A stretch of DNA of 64,000 nt from Paenibacillus phytorum (GCF_013141715.1 NZ_WHOA01000122.1:1-64000), one strand, 5' to 3'; shown: positions 34,907 to 43,530, counted from the first letter of the stretch. Numbers and translations: made by a program. The notes: generated by a model from the sequence alone, not told the origin.

Positions 34907-35866
34907 TTAAAGCTCCAACATGAACTTGAGAATTTTATCATTGAGTCCAGGCAGTCCCTCATGACCAAAGTCAGGGTAAATTTCGAGTCTCTTTTTCGCA
35001 GTTATCTTGTTATAAGCGGCAAACTGAGTCGAGGGAGGACAAATGCTGTCCATTAAGCCAACACCCATCAACACTTCTCCTTTGATTCGTGATGCTAAAT
35101 GCTGAATATCAATATAACCCAGCTTCGTGAAGATCTCTTCCTCATTCGTATGTTGAGGATCAAAATAACGAAAAAAAGTTCTAAGCTCCTGATAAGCATC
35201 CTTGGCTTGGTCCATCTCCCATACCCGCTTGTAGTCACTTAAAAACGGATAGACAGGTGCAAGCTTCTTAATTCGCGGTTCTAGCGCTGCACAGGCTAAT
35301 GTAATCCCTCCACCTTGAGAAATACCAGTGACCCCAACTCGATCCGCATCGACTTCAGACAAGTCCATCACGATTCCCGCCAGCTGTGCCGCATCCAAAA
35401 AAATATGTCTAAACAACAAATTATTAGGCGTATCGTTTAACCCACGAATGATGTGACCGCTCTGCGTTGTTCCTTTTATTCCGCCAGTATCTTCCGATGA
35501 TCCACCTTGCCCGCGACAGTCCATTGCAATTACAGAAAACCCGAGTGAAGCGTAAATTAGTTTATCGGCCCAATCTCCGGCGTTTCCTGCATAGCCATGA
35601 AACTGAATGATTGCCGGATGAGGCTCTGCGATATGTTTCGGACGGACATATTTCGCATGAATTCTAGCCCCCCGTACACCTGTAAAATATAAATCGAAAC
35701 AGTCCGCAAACGGTACCTGGAAATTACTTTCAACCAGCTCAACATTGGCGTCAACGGATTTCATTTCGTCGAGCGCACGACTCCAGTACTCCTCAAAATC
35801 TGTTGGCCTCGGATTGCGCCCTTCGTACTGCTTTAACTGCTCTAATGGCATATCTAAGATTGGCAT
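34907..35866 (-). CDS. Acetyl xylan esterase / cephalosporin-C deacetylase (CE7)
   Basis: Esterase of 319 residues of carbohydrate esterase family 7. The family landmarks are RGQGGSSED (118-126), GISQGG with Ser183, Asp273 (GLMDSICPP) and His302 (FGHEGLP), at the positions usual for the family. It removes acetyl groups from short acetylated oligosaccharides in the cytoplasm. I prefer the ATG at 35866 (MPILDMPLEQL, as in Bacillus Cah); the ATG at 35875 is only two bases from AAGGAG. It is first in a two-gene esterase operon whose promoter region resembles that of the ABC/lyase operon. Confidence 0.9.
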   Translation of the reverse strand: MPILDMPLEQLKQYEGRNPRPTDFEEYWSRALDEMKSVDANVELVESNFQVPFADCFDLYFTGVRGARIHAKYVRPKHIAEPHPAIIQFHGYAGNAGDWADKLIYASLGFSVIAMDCRGQGGSSEDTGGIKGTTQSGHIIRGLNDTPNNLLFRHIFLDAAQLAGIVMDLSEVDADRVGVTGISQGGGITLACAALEPRIKKLAPVYPFLSDYKRVWEMDQAKDAYQELRTFFRYFDPQHTNEEEIFTKLGYIDIQHLASRIKGEVLMGVGLMDSICPPSTQFAAYNKITAKKRLEIYPDFGHEGLPGLNDKILKFMLEL

Positions 35867-35900
35867 GTTCTTCATTTCTCCTTATACAATGGAATCAAAC

Positions 35901-36075
35901 ATAGGACGACCGGTTTCCTAATCTCATAGTAGTCTATGCCTCAATCCCCCGTATACTTCACATTCTATTGAAAGAACTGAATTTTTTAATGCAGAGAACT
36001 ATACTAATTTGTACATCTGTACACTTTTTGCACATTGACTTACATGTTCATGAAGTATTCATTACAATAAGCCTG
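35901..36075. promoter_or_regulatory. Divergent control region B (copy of region A)
   Basis: Homologous to 31311-31490. It keeps GACCGGTTTCCTAAT, the TACTAT -10 on the minus strand (35926-35931), CCCCGTATACTTCACA, and a plus-strand promoter TTACAT-17-TACAAT (36040-36045, 36063-36068). The minus side faces the esterase operon; the plus side faces only a gene relic. Confidence 0.6.
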
Positions 36076-36101
36076 AACGTGAATCTTGGGAGGAGTGGTA
36101 T

Positions 36102-36330
36102 GATGTTAGCCGTACTCAAAGTCTCAAAGGTAACAAACGTTTTACTAGTTTTACTTTTACTCAATTGACGCATATGGCGAAGGAGCTAATCCGATTATAT
36201 CGAGGCCGTGGTAGGACCGTTAACTTTCTGCCCGTTTTGGCTAGGTATGCGAGGTTCTGGATCGGCGGAGGCTCCGTAAACGGATTCAACCATTTTGTTG
36301 AGCTGCAGGTATACGGCACGACGCCGTGAG
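36102..36330 (+). pseudogene. Relic of a discoidin (F5/8 C) domain protein
   Basis: After the plus-strand promoter, GGGAGGAG precedes an ATG at 36102 (second ATG 36105) that opens a short hydrophobic N-terminus ending in a stop at 36168. Further on, an open frame ending at 36330 reads TVNFLPVLARYARFWIGGG, then SVNGFNHFVELQVYGTTP and a stop. The ARY-ARFW and NHFVELQVYG elements are typical of the C-terminal end of an F5/8 type C (discoidin) domain. I read this as a start and an end left after internal deletion of a secreted carbohydrate-binding enzyme gene. Confidence 0.55.
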
Positions 36331-36405
36331 ATAAAAAGGCGGTTAATTTAACTCTTGTTCCATTAGCCTATTATGATTACTTATAAAGGAACAATGACTG
36401 AAGCA
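36331..36405. other. Short spacer, nothing recognised
   Basis: Seventy-five bases between the discoidin relic and the end of the broken DUF4440 gene. No hairpin with a U-run and no open frame of interest was seen. Confidence 0.4.
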
Positions 36406-36768
36406 TCACGTTACGGAACTACAATGACCCGAGACAATTTGCCATTTCCCAATACGATACTGCCAAACACGAGTGTAACAGAACTCGCCTTCAAATGGAG
36501 TTCCGAAAGTACCAGTTAAAGTCACTCGTGTAACGGTTACGGCTAACATATCCTAGAGTCTAATTCTTTGGTCTAAAATATCAATTCCAGTAATTTTCAA
36601 TTTTCCTGAACGGTGGGCTTCAATATCAGTTTCTTTTGATAAAATTTGTCCGAAATGATTGACGAAGATAAGGTCGTCAGCAATCAGTTCATCTAACACT
36701 TCCACATTGCTGGATAGCATTGCTGTCCGAAGACGTTCTTCACAAGCAATGATTTTGGTTTCATCCAC
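36406..36768 (-). pseudogene. DUF4440/SnoaL-like (NTF2 fold) gene interrupted by an amber codon
   Basis: A GTG start at 36768 preceded by AAAGGAGG opens VDETKIIACEERLRTAML and runs 71 codons to a TAG at 36553-36555. The same frame continues past the TAG for another 48 codons with convincing family sequence (VTVTRVTLTGTFGTPFEG, then FCYTRVWQYRIGKWQIVSGH) to TGA at 36406-36408. The total of about 120 codons fits a DUF4440 protein. So the gene is intact except for one nonsense codon: a recent pseudogene, a sequencing error or, less likely, read-through. Function unknown; NTF2-fold proteins bind small ligands. Confidence 0.75.
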
Positions 36769-36887
36769 AAAAAAACCTCCTTTTAATATCTGTCTATCAT
36801 ACTCTACTGCCCAAATTTTACCAAGATAATTACCCATTTTGGGACAAATACTCGTTAGCATATGCTCCCGTTAATTCAACGAACATC

Positions 36888-36950
36888 TAAAAGAAGCTGC
36901 TTTCGCGGCAGCTCCTCACTATTGTTCTCCGTTCAATGATTATCAATTAC
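36888..36950. repeat. Dispersed intergenic repeat element
   Basis: GAAGCTGC-TTTCGC-GGCAGCTCC hairpin followed by CTATTGTTCTCCGTTCAAT. The same layout, with the tail CTATTGTTCTCCATAGTTGAAT, occurs at 45291-45360. Confidence 0.5.
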
Positions 36951-37068
36951 CCTTTGCGATTGCTATATACAAGCCGAGGTCGGCACGAGGCACATAGCGG
37001 TGAGCCGCAGCTTGGCAAATCCACAAATTCGCCAAGGCACGAAGATCGTTCGAGACCATTCGCACGAA

Positions 37069-38427
37069 CTATCTGGTTTCCATATCCATGACATTGTATA
37101 TTTCCAAAAATTTCGTATTAAAATCCCCTTTTACAAACATCTCATGCTCCAACAATCTCTGGTGAAATGGAATCGTTGTCACAATCCCTTTTATAGTAAA
37201 TTCGTCGAGTGCCCGCTTCATTCTCTGAATCGCTTCCTGGCGATCTCTTCCCCAAACTATCACTTTCGCCACCATAGAATCATAATAAGGAGAAATCTCA
37301 TAGCCGGAATAAACCGCACTATCAATTCGTACTCCGAATCCACCCGGCGGGTTATACTGTTCCACTTTCCCAGGTGACGGCATGAAATTGTTGTAAGGAT
37401 TTTCTGCATTAATCCGACATTCAATCGCCCAACCCTTGATGTCGATATCTTCTTGGCTAAAAGAGAGCGGAACGCCTGCCGCCACAGCAACTTGCTCTTT
37501 AATTAAATCTACTCCCGTAACGAGCTCTGTTACCGGATGCTCTACTTGAATTCGGGTATTCATCTCCATAAAATAAAACCCGCCGTGTCGATCCAGAAGA
37601 AATTCCACAGTTCCAGCGCCATGATAATTGACGGCTTTGGCGGCTAAAACGGCTACCCGCCCCATTTGCTCCCGCAAAGCTTGATCAAGGGCAGGCGACG
37701 GCGCCTCTTCCAGCAGTTTCTGATGACGACGTTGAATCGAGCAGTCCCGTTCCCCAAGGTATACGACATTCCCATATTTATCTGCCATAATTTGGATTTC
37801 TACATGCCTCGGCTCTTCCAAATACTTTTCTATATACACCCCTGAATTACCGAAAGCCGTTTCCGCTTCCTGCTGAGCCTGACGAATGGAAGTTATCAGT
37901 TCTTCCTCGCTGCGAGCTACCCTCATTCCTTTGCCGCCGCCGCCGGCCGTTGCCTTCACAATAACGGGATACCCTATCTCTCCAGCGACCTTGACGGCAG
38001 ACTCCAGATCTTCAATGATGCCTTCGGTACCGGGCACCGTAGGAACGCCGGCTTGTTTCATCGTATCTCTGGCAACGGCTTTGGCACCCATTTTTTTAAT
38101 CGCGTCGGCATCTGGCCCTATAAAGGTGAACCCGGACGCTTCGCAGATTCCAGCGAAATCAGCGTTTTCCGAAAGAAACCCATACCCCGGATGAATTGCA
38201 TCCGATTGGGTAAACGTTGCCACGGTAAGAATATTTATCATATTCAAATAACTGTCCTTTGAAGCAGTCGGTCCAATGCAGTACGCCTCGTCCGCGAGCT
38301 GCACGTGCAGCGCTTGCCGATCTGCTTCCGAATATACGGCAACTGTAGCGATGCCCATTTCCCGGCAAGCTCTGATCACCCGTACGGCGATTTCCCCTCT
38401 ATTGGCAATCAACACTTTGTTAAACAT
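37069..38427 (-). CDS. accC: Biotin carboxylase subunit (AccC-like) of the 5-oxoproline operon
   Basis: ATP-grasp biotin carboxylase of 452 residues. It starts [19 protein letters not shown]. The [10 protein letters not shown] glycine-rich loop, the [23 protein letters not shown] segment, [14 protein letters not shown] and RID are all present. It carboxylates the biotin of the carrier encoded next to it using ATP and bicarbonate. GGGGG lies before the ATG at 38427; a GTG one codon earlier directly abuts the accB stop. It is last in the operon behind pxpC, so it may serve oxoproline metabolism instead of, or beside, fatty-acid synthesis. Confidence 0.93.
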   Translation of the reverse strand: MFNKVLIANRGEIAVRVIRACREMGIATVAVYSEADRQALHVQLADEAYCIGPTASKDSYLNMINILTVATFTQSDAIHPGYGFLSENADFAGICEASGFTFIGPDADAIKKMGAKAVARDTMKQAGVPTVPGTEGIIEDLESAVKVAGEIGYPVIVKATAGGGGKGMRVARSEEELITSIRQAQQEAETAFGNSGVYIEKYLEEPRHVEIQIMADKYGNVVYLGERDCSIQRRHQKLLEEAPSPALDQALREQMGRVAVLAAKAVNYHGAGTVEFLLDRHGGFYFMEMNTRIQVEHPVTELVTGVDLIKEQVAVAAGVPLSFSQEDIDIKGWAIECRINAENPYNNFMPSPGKVEQYNPPGGFGVRIDSAVYSGYEISPYYDSMVAKVIVWGRDRQEAIQRMKRALDEFTIKGIVTTIPFHQRLLEHEMFVKGDFNTKFLEIYNVMDMETR

Positions 38428-38430
38428 CAC

Positions 38431-38910
38431 TTAATCCCCCTTTTTAACTAAAAACAGAGGTTGGCCAAATTCAACAAAGTCGCCTTCCTTAACCAAGATT
38501 TCTACAATCTCCCCTTCGACTCCGGCACGAATCTCATTAAACAGCTTCATCGCTTCCAACACACAAACCACCGTTGAAGAAACGACGTTTTGGCCGATTT
38601 TTACAAATGGATCCTCCCCCGGCTGCGAAGTAGCATAAAACGTCCCTACCGTGGGAGACGTAATTTTTTGCAATTCGATATCTTGTCGGATTTCATGCTG
38701 GACTTCTTGTAGGACTTCAACCGAATCCGAGCTAACGGCTGGTTTTACAGGACGTTCTTCCTCTTCCGTCTTACCTTCGATGACTGTTGATTTTACTGCA
38801 TGCAAATCATTTTTTACGATAACGATCCGGCTCGTCTCATGCTCGAATCTCTGTATGGTAGACTCCTCAACCATTTTAATCATTTCTCGGATCTCATTTA
38901 TTTTTATCAT
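38431..38910 (-). CDS. accB: Biotin carboxyl carrier protein (AccB-like)
   Basis: Carrier protein of 159 residues. A charged N-terminal helix (KINEIREMIKMVEES) and a Pro/Val-rich linker lead to a biotinyl domain at about 83-159 with the biotin-accepting Lys122 in EAMK. It would carry carboxybiotin from the carboxylase encoded downstream. Its start overlaps the end of pxpC by 17 bases, indicating tight coupling in the operon. Confidence 0.92.
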   Translation of the reverse strand: MIKINEIREMIKMVEESTIQRFEHETSRIVIVKNDLHAVKSTVIEGKTEEEERPVKPAVSSDSVEVLQEVQHEIRQDIELQKITSPTVGTFYATSQPGEDPFVKIGQNVVSSTVVCVLEAMKLFNEIRAGVEGEIVEILVKEGDFVEFGQPLFLVKKGD

Positions 38911-39919
38911 GACGAATAATCCCCTTTAACTTCATTCTTAACTTCAGACTTTGAATATGTTTTTCTCTAACAAAATAAAGCCTTTCCGCCTCTTCTACAG
39001 TAATCTCTTGAAAGGTTAATTTCTTCCCTGGCTTCATTTGGGCGATAATCGAAATATCAACCGCAGCGACCTGAGCAATTTTCGGATACCCACCTACCGT
39101 CTGCCTGTCGGCTAACAATAAGATCGGGTTTCCATCGGGAGGAATTTGAACGGTTCCAAGGGATACCGCTTCAGAAATCATTTCTACCGGCCTCTTTAAC
39201 TTCACCGCTGGACCTGACAATCGATAACCCATACGATCCGATTGGGGTGTAACCTGAAACGGTTCATTTAAAAAAGTAGTCACACTGTCTTCATCAAATA
39301 GCTCAAACTGACTGCCGCGCATCACACGGACCATCGTATGCCCTTTATCCTGCGGGATATAACCTCTTTCTATATACCAAGAGGTTGGTACAAACGGCCT
39401 CTCTCCGGCTTTCGCTTCCAACCCTCTCATCGTGTGAACTGCTTGTTCCGAAGGCCTGTTAAGCTCGAGCACATCCGCCTCTTTTAAAGCTCTTCCGTGA
39501 AAGCCTCCTAATCCAGCTCTCAAGTAAGTGCTCTTGCTGCCCATCACTTCGGGAATGTTAAATCCACCCGCGACCGCTAAATAAGACCGGCATCCCGATT
39601 TGCATGTTCCGAACCGAAGCACGCTTCCTCCCTTGATATAAACAGGTCTCCACATCGGGATCGACTCTTCGTCGATGCTGGGCGATAAATCTCCGCCGGT
39701 AATGGCCAATAGGGTATCTTGCTCTATAAGAAACGAAGGACCCATTAAGGTAATCTCTAATCCCGCTTCACCCTCTTCATTACCAACCAGCAGATTGGCA
39801 ATCCGAAGAGAGTACGTATCCATGGCGCCACTGACAATGACTCCGTGTTTTTGATACCCGTATCGACCCAAATCTTGGATGCTGGTAAGAAGACCTGGCT
39901 GCAACACTTTCATACTCAT
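38894..39919 (-). CDS. pxpC: 5-oxoprolinase subunit PxpC (KipA-like, biotin-dependent carboxyltransferase family)
   Basis: Protein of 341 residues of the KipA/urea amidolyase carboxyltransferase-like family: MKVLQPGLLTSIQDLGRYGYQKHGV at the start, GAMDTYSLRIANLLVGNEEGEAGLEI, and SDRMGYRLSGP. With PxpA and PxpB it forms the ATP-dependent 5-oxoprolinase that opens 5-oxoproline to glutamate. The start overlaps the pxpB stop by four bases (ATGA). Confidence 0.93.
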   Translation of the reverse strand: MSMKVLQPGLLTSIQDLGRYGYQKHGVIVSGAMDTYSLRIANLLVGNEEGEAGLEITLMGPSFLIEQDTLLAITGGDLSPSIDEESIPMWRPVYIKGGSVLRFGTCKSGCRSYLAVAGGFNIPEVMGSKSTYLRAGLGGFHGRALKEADVLELNRPSEQAVHTMRGLEAKAGERPFVPTSWYIERGYIPQDKGHTMVRVMRGSQFELFDEDSVTTFLNEPFQVTPQSDRMGYRLSGPAVKLKRPVEMISEAVSLGTVQIPPDGNPILLLADRQTVGGYPKIAQVAAVDISIIAQMKPGKKLTFQEITVEEAERLYFVREKHIQSLKLRMKLKGIIRHDKNK

Positions 39920-40659
39920 TGGCTCTCCCCCTTGTAAAGCTCATATTCCTGTAGGGAAATGGAACGGAATTTTACGATATCCCCTGATTGAAGGAGACTT
40001 GGAGGATTGTCGCTTGGACGGAATAATTTCAATGGGGTACGGCCAATCAACTGCCAGCCCCCCGGGGTTGAGATCGGGTAAACACCTGTTTGTATTCCTG
40101 CAATACCTACGGACCCTTCCGGAATGGATTGGCGGGGAGAAGACCGCCTGGGAGCCGAAATCCGCTCAGACATCCCTCCTAAATAAGGAAAGCCTGGAGC
40201 AAACCCGATCATATAAACAAGATATTCGCCGCTGGAATGAATCTCAATGACCTCATCCGGCTTGATCTTATTATGCGCTGCCACATCTTCCAAATCCGGT
40301 CCGAATTCCCCGCCATAGCAAACCGGAATTTCCATAATCCTTGGTTCATAATGGTTGGAGACTTCGAAGCTGGACGCCATTTGCTCTATTATTGAGACTA
40401 CTATTTCATATGAAGAGCGATTGTTACTCTCCCGGTGGTCTGCATTTAAAATCCTCACCTTCATTGGATCATACAACACAGTAACGCTCGCAAAAGCAGG
40501 AATACATTCAATCATCCCTAGAAATGGATGCTTTTCGATGTAATCTCTTAATCCGTGTACCTTGCGATGTATATCATCATCAATGCTTTCTCCCAATTCG
40601 ATGCGAATCGCCGATTCCCCATGCGGGGACAGCTTCATCCGGAATTCACCATTTCCCAT
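39916..40659 (-). CDS. pxpB: 5-oxoprolinase subunit PxpB (KipI-like)
   Basis: Protein of 247 residues of the KipI/allophanate hydrolase subunit 1 family. Signature segments are PVCYGGEFGPDLEDVA, YMIGFAPGFPYLGGM, and PRXSPRXSIPEGSVGIAG-like residues near 175-190, followed by GGWQLIGRTPLKLF. It partners with PxpC. AGAGGGGG precedes the ATG. In B. subtilis the homologue KipI also inhibits kinase KinA; that role is not evident here. Confidence 0.94.
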   Translation of the reverse strand: MGNGEFRMKLSPHGESAIRIELGESIDDDIHRKVHGLRDYIEKHPFLGMIECIPAFASVTVLYDPMKVRILNADHRESNNRSSYEIVVSIIEQMASSFEVSNHYEPRIMEIPVCYGGEFGPDLEDVAAHNKIKPDEVIEIHSSGEYLVYMIGFAPGFPYLGGMSERISAPRRSSPRQSIPEGSVGIAGIQTGVYPISTPGGWQLIGRTPLKLFRPSDNPPSLLQSGDIVKFRSISLQEYELYKGESQ

Positions 40660-40673
40660 AGAGTTACCCCCTC

Positions 40674-41627
40674 TTAAAACGCTAGAAAATACATCAGGAA
40701 CACATTCACTGCCAATAACATTAGCGCTGTTGGCACTTGAGCCTTAATTACGCCGTTCTTATCGGGTAAATCCAGCAAAGCCGCAGGCACAATGTTGTAG
40801 TTCGCCGCCATTGGCGTCATCAGTGTCCCGCAATAGCCGCTGAACATGCCGATCGCAGCTAAAGTGGCCGGATTGGCACCGTGAATATGAACGAGCAGCG
40901 GCAGCGCGATCCCCGCGGTCATGACGGGAAAAGCAGCAAACGCATTCCCCATGATCATCGTAAACAGCGCCATCCCAACGCAATAAGCCAGCACAACCAA
41001 GAAGCGATTGTCCACAGGAATCGCGGCGCTAACCAAATCGGAAACCGCTTTGCCGACACCCGCGGCAGCGAAGAGACCTCCCAACGTAGCCAGCATCTGC
41101 GGAAGAATGGCCGCCCAACCAATTGCATCAAGCAATCGGCGGGATTCTTTGATCGACCGCAAGCCTGTTTCCTTCGTCAGCACTAGCGCTGCAATTAATG
41201 CGATTACACAAGCGACGCCGAGACTAACGAGCGTAATGTTCTTTTGATCCAACAATTGAAGCCCGCCTATAGTCACGTTTTTTAAACCAACTGTCCCTAC
41301 CAACGTAATCAATGGGATCAAAAGAGCCGGCACAAATAAAAGGTTACCCAGCTTTTTCGACCTGGTGGCACGTTGCTCCTCATCAACTTGATCATAGGAT
41401 CCGATCCGAACGCCCCCAAAGCCGGCAATCAATGCCAGAACAATGACGATAATTCCCATATATAAGGAAGGAATGACGGTTCCAAATAAGAACGTAACCG
41501 CGAATAATCCCCAGAAGATAGCTGTCATTACGCGTCTCGGGTTCCCTTTGTCTCTCAGCGTTAGAAGTGCTATGACCGCCGTAAAAATACCGGCAACGTA
41601 ATAAATATATTCGAGACTAATAATCAT
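40674..41627 (-). CDS. DUF979 membrane protein, likely half of an oxoproline transporter
   Basis: Hydrophobic protein of 317 residues with about nine to ten membrane helices, matching the DUF979 family. Conserved stretches include MGNAFAAFPVMTAGI and FSGYCGTLMTPMAANYNIVPAALL. It lies 10 bases after a DUF969 gene and between pxpA and pxpB, so I infer a two-part uptake system for 5-oxoproline. The transport role is inference from context; biochemical data are not known to me. Confidence 0.85.
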   Translation of the reverse strand: MIISLEYIYYVAGIFTAVIALLTLRDKGNPRRVMTAIFWGLFAVTFLFGTVIPSLYMGIIVIVLALIAGFGGVRIGSYDQVDEEQRATRSKKLGNLLFVPALLIPLITLVGTVGLKNVTIGGLQLLDQKNITLVSLGVACVIALIAALVLTKETGLRSIKESRRLLDAIGWAAILPQMLATLGGLFAAAGVGKAVSDLVSAAIPVDNRFLVVLAYCVGMALFTMIMGNAFAAFPVMTAGIALPLLVHIHGANPATLAAIGMFSGYCGTLMTPMAANYNIVPAALLDLPDKNGVIKAQVPTALMLLAVNVFLMYFLAF

Positions 41628-41637
41628 GCTGTTCTGT

Positions 41638-42342
41638 TCACTCCTTCTCGGATGAAATCTTACTTGCTACCGCATCAGCTTCTATCTCGCGCTGAATTGT
41701 CCGATCGAACAGGAAAAGCCGGGTACTATGAATAAGGAACGCTGCGATAGCCGTCGGAATCCCCCATACAGCAATATCCAACGGCTCCAACATAATGCCA
41801 TTCTGTTCAAAGAAGCCTTTCATCAACAAAATTGCGCCAAAAGCAATGAATATATCTTCCCCGAAAAACAATCCGACATTGTCAGAGGAAGCCGCAAACG
41901 CCTTGATTTTATTGCGGACCTTTTCCGGTAATTTCCCATATTTATTTTCGGCTGCCCCCTCCGCCATCGGAGCAACGAGCGGACGAACCATTTGCGCATG
42001 TCCGCCTAGACTGGTTAATCCCAAAGCTGAAGCAGCTTCGCGTATGAAGAGATACAAAATCAGGATGCGGCCTGGTGTGGCGGCTTTGACCTTGCCGATC
42101 AATCTTTGCGCTTGTTCCTTCAAGCCGTTTCGTTCTAGAAGTCCTATAACAGGCAAGGTCAAAATAAACAAAGACAAATAACGATTTTTTACAAATGCTT
42201 CCCCAAAGGTCGTAACAATCTTTTCCAACGGGAGATGTCCGGCCAAACCAGTGGCAATACCAGCTACCGTTACGACGAGCAGCGGATTAAACCGCAAGGC
42301 AAATCCGACTATAACGATAAGGATACCAATGAGTGATAACAT
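41638..42342 (-). CDS. DUF969 membrane protein, likely partner of DUF979
   Basis: Membrane protein of 234 residues of the DUF969 family with about six helices. SLFILTLPVIGLLERNGL, ALGLTSLGGHAQMVRPLVAPMA and SDNVGLFFGEDIFIAFGAI are visible; the last resembles the substrate region of ion-coupled organic-acid carriers. It always seems to travel with DUF979. AAAGGGGGAAG precedes the ATG; 18 bases follow the pxpA stop. Confidence 0.85.
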   Translation of the reverse strand: MLSLIGILIVIVGFALRFNPLLVVTVAGIATGLAGHLPLEKIVTTFGEAFVKNRYLSLFILTLPVIGLLERNGLKEQAQRLIGKVKAATPGRILILYLFIREAASALGLTSLGGHAQMVRPLVAPMAEGAAENKYGKLPEKVRNKIKAFAASSDNVGLFFGEDIFIAFGAILLMKGFFEQNGIMLEPLDIAVWGIPTAIAAFLIHSTRLFLFDRTIQREIEADAVASKISSEKE

Positions 42343-42360
42343 ATATTAGCTTCCCCCTTT

Positions 42361-43134
42361 TCATTTTTGTTTACTTTTTCCAATGGCCTGAACAATAATA
42401 CCCGCAGCTTCAAATGATTCCCGAATATGACTCGCCAAGCTCAACGCGTTCGGGCTGTCGCCATGGATGCAGAGCGTATCTGCCATGATTGAAATGTCTA
42501 ACCCTTGCATTGTTTTTACTTTTCCTTCTTTCGCCATACGAATGACCTGATCGACCGCTTGACGATGATCTATGATCAAGGCATCATGTTGACCGCGGGG
42601 CGTTAACGATCCGTCTTGCTGGTACGTTCTGTCCGCAAAAACCTCGCTAGAGGTTTGAAGTCCTACTATCTGTCCAGCAGCAATTAAATTGCTCCCAGAG
42701 AGCCCAAACAGGATCAATTCCGGGTCGACTTTATAAACCGCTTCGGCAATCGCTTCGGATAACACCGGGCTCTTCGCAGCCATGTTATATAAAGCACCAT
42801 GGGGTTTCACGTGCTGCATCTTTCCGCCTTCCGCCTTTACGAAACCGTACAATGCCCCAATCTGATAAACGACCATATCAAAAGCTTCCTGCGCTGAAAT
42901 ATCCATATTTCTTCTGCCGAAGCCGACCAAATCAGGAAGTCCTGGGTGCGCTCCGATGCCGATCCCTCTACCCAGCGCCAGTCGTACCGTTTTACGCATG
43001 ACAGACGGGTCCCCCGCATGAAATCCGCAGGCAATATTCGCCGACGTAACAAATTGGAGTATCTCCTCGTCTTCCCCCATCCTGTAAGCGCCGAAGCTTT
43101 CACCCATATCACAGTTCAAATCGATTGTGTACAC
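42361..43134 (-). CDS. pxpA: 5-oxoprolinase subunit PxpA (LamB/YcsF family)
   Basis: Protein of 257 residues, YcsF family. It begins [15 protein letters not shown], followed by [30 protein letters not shown] and [10 protein letters not shown], all family hallmarks with metal- or substrate-binding His and Asp residues. It is first in the operon. GGGAGGAT lies six bases before the GTG at 43134; the earlier ATG at 43203 would start at the -10 of the promoter and is not usable. Cytoplasmic enzyme converting 5-oxoproline to glutamate with PxpB and PxpC. Confidence 0.94.
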   Translation of the reverse strand: MYTIDLNCDMGESFGAYRMGEDEEILQFVTSANIACGFHAGDPSVMRKTVRLALGRGIGIGAHPGLPDLVGFGRRNMDISAQEAFDMVVYQIGALYGFVKAEGGKMQHVKPHGALYNMAAKSPVLSEAIAEAVYKVDPELILFGLSGSNLIAAGQIVGLQTSSEVFADRTYQQDGSLTPRGQHDALIIDHRQAVDQVIRMAKEGKVKTMQGLDISIMADTLCIHGDSPNALSLASHIRESFEAAGIIVQAIGKSKQK

Positions 43135-43203
43135 AATTATATCCTCCCTTCCCTTTCGTCCCGTTTTTCGGAACATCCATTCCGAAATCATTAGGATATA
43201 CAC

Positions 43204-43232
43204 ATTATATTTGTAACCGCTTCATATTTCAA
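43204..43232 (-). promoter_or_regulatory. Promoter of the pxp operon
   Basis: Minus-strand -35 TTGAAA (43227-43232) and -10 TATAAT (43204-43209) with a 17-base spacer. Transcription would begin near 43197, about 63 bases before the GTG. Confidence 0.7.
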
Positions 43233-43237
43233 CAAGT

Positions 43238-43265
43238 TATATTTTCCCCTTGCTATATTTTCCCC
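43238..43265. promoter_or_regulatory. Direct repeats next to the pxp promoter, candidate IclR sites
   Basis: TATATTTTCCCC occurs twice with a period of 16 bases (43238-43249 and 43254-43265), just upstream of the -35. Tandem sites there fit a regulator acting on the promoter, most simply the adjacent IclR protein. Confidence 0.45.
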
Positions 43266-43435
43266 AATCCTCCAAATAAATTATGAGAAAACCTCTATCG
43301 AGGCCAATCAGGGATGTGCGACCGCGTTTAACGAGGAGAGACTTTGGTCTACGACCAAAGATCCCTATATTAGGTTTTATCGCCAATAAGTAAGCGGTTT
43401 TCGGGATCCGAAAACTTATACTTTCTTATGTGGTC
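43266..43435. other. Non-coding stretch with nested inverted repeats
   Basis: No gene. Three nested stems can form: AAAACCT/AGGTTTT (43288-43294, 43372-43378), AGGGAT/ATCCCT (43310-43315, 43361-43366) and TTTGGTC/GACCAAA (43343-43349, 43353-43359). A separate perfect hairpin GTTTTCGG-GAT-CCGAAAAC is at 43397-43415. It lies upstream of the pxp promoter. Confidence 0.5.
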
Positions 43436-43488
43436 AAAAAAAAGAGCCCTTCTCCCCGCTGACATAGACAGCAGGATGATGAGCTCTT
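43436..43488 (-). terminator. Terminator of the IclR gene
   Basis: AAGAGC/GCTCTT outer stem with an inner CGCTG/CAGCA pairing. On the minus strand eight T follow. It is 47 bases after the IclR stop. Confidence 0.7.
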
Positions 43489-43498
43489 ATATTTAAAA

Positions 43499-43530
43499 GT
43501 CCGGTGATAATAGACCGCTGCGTGAGCGGA
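43499..43530. repeat. Short repeat, copy 1 (3' side of iclR-type gene)
   Basis: GTCCGGTGATAATAGACCGCTGCG-type sequence, repeated in the same orientation at 44381-44412. A perfect 12-bp hairpin (GAGCGGATCATT, 43525-43553) follows and covers the end of the IclR gene. Confidence 0.5.

Noticed and set aside
37000-37377. 125-residue open frame on the plus strand
   Set aside because: Mostly antisense to accC. The part before 37069 is outside the gene but shows no recognisable protein in either strand.
43288-43378. Riboswitch in the pxp leader
   Set aside because: The nested stems lie upstream of the good -35/-10 at 43204-43232, so they would not be part of the pxp mRNA unless another promoter exists.
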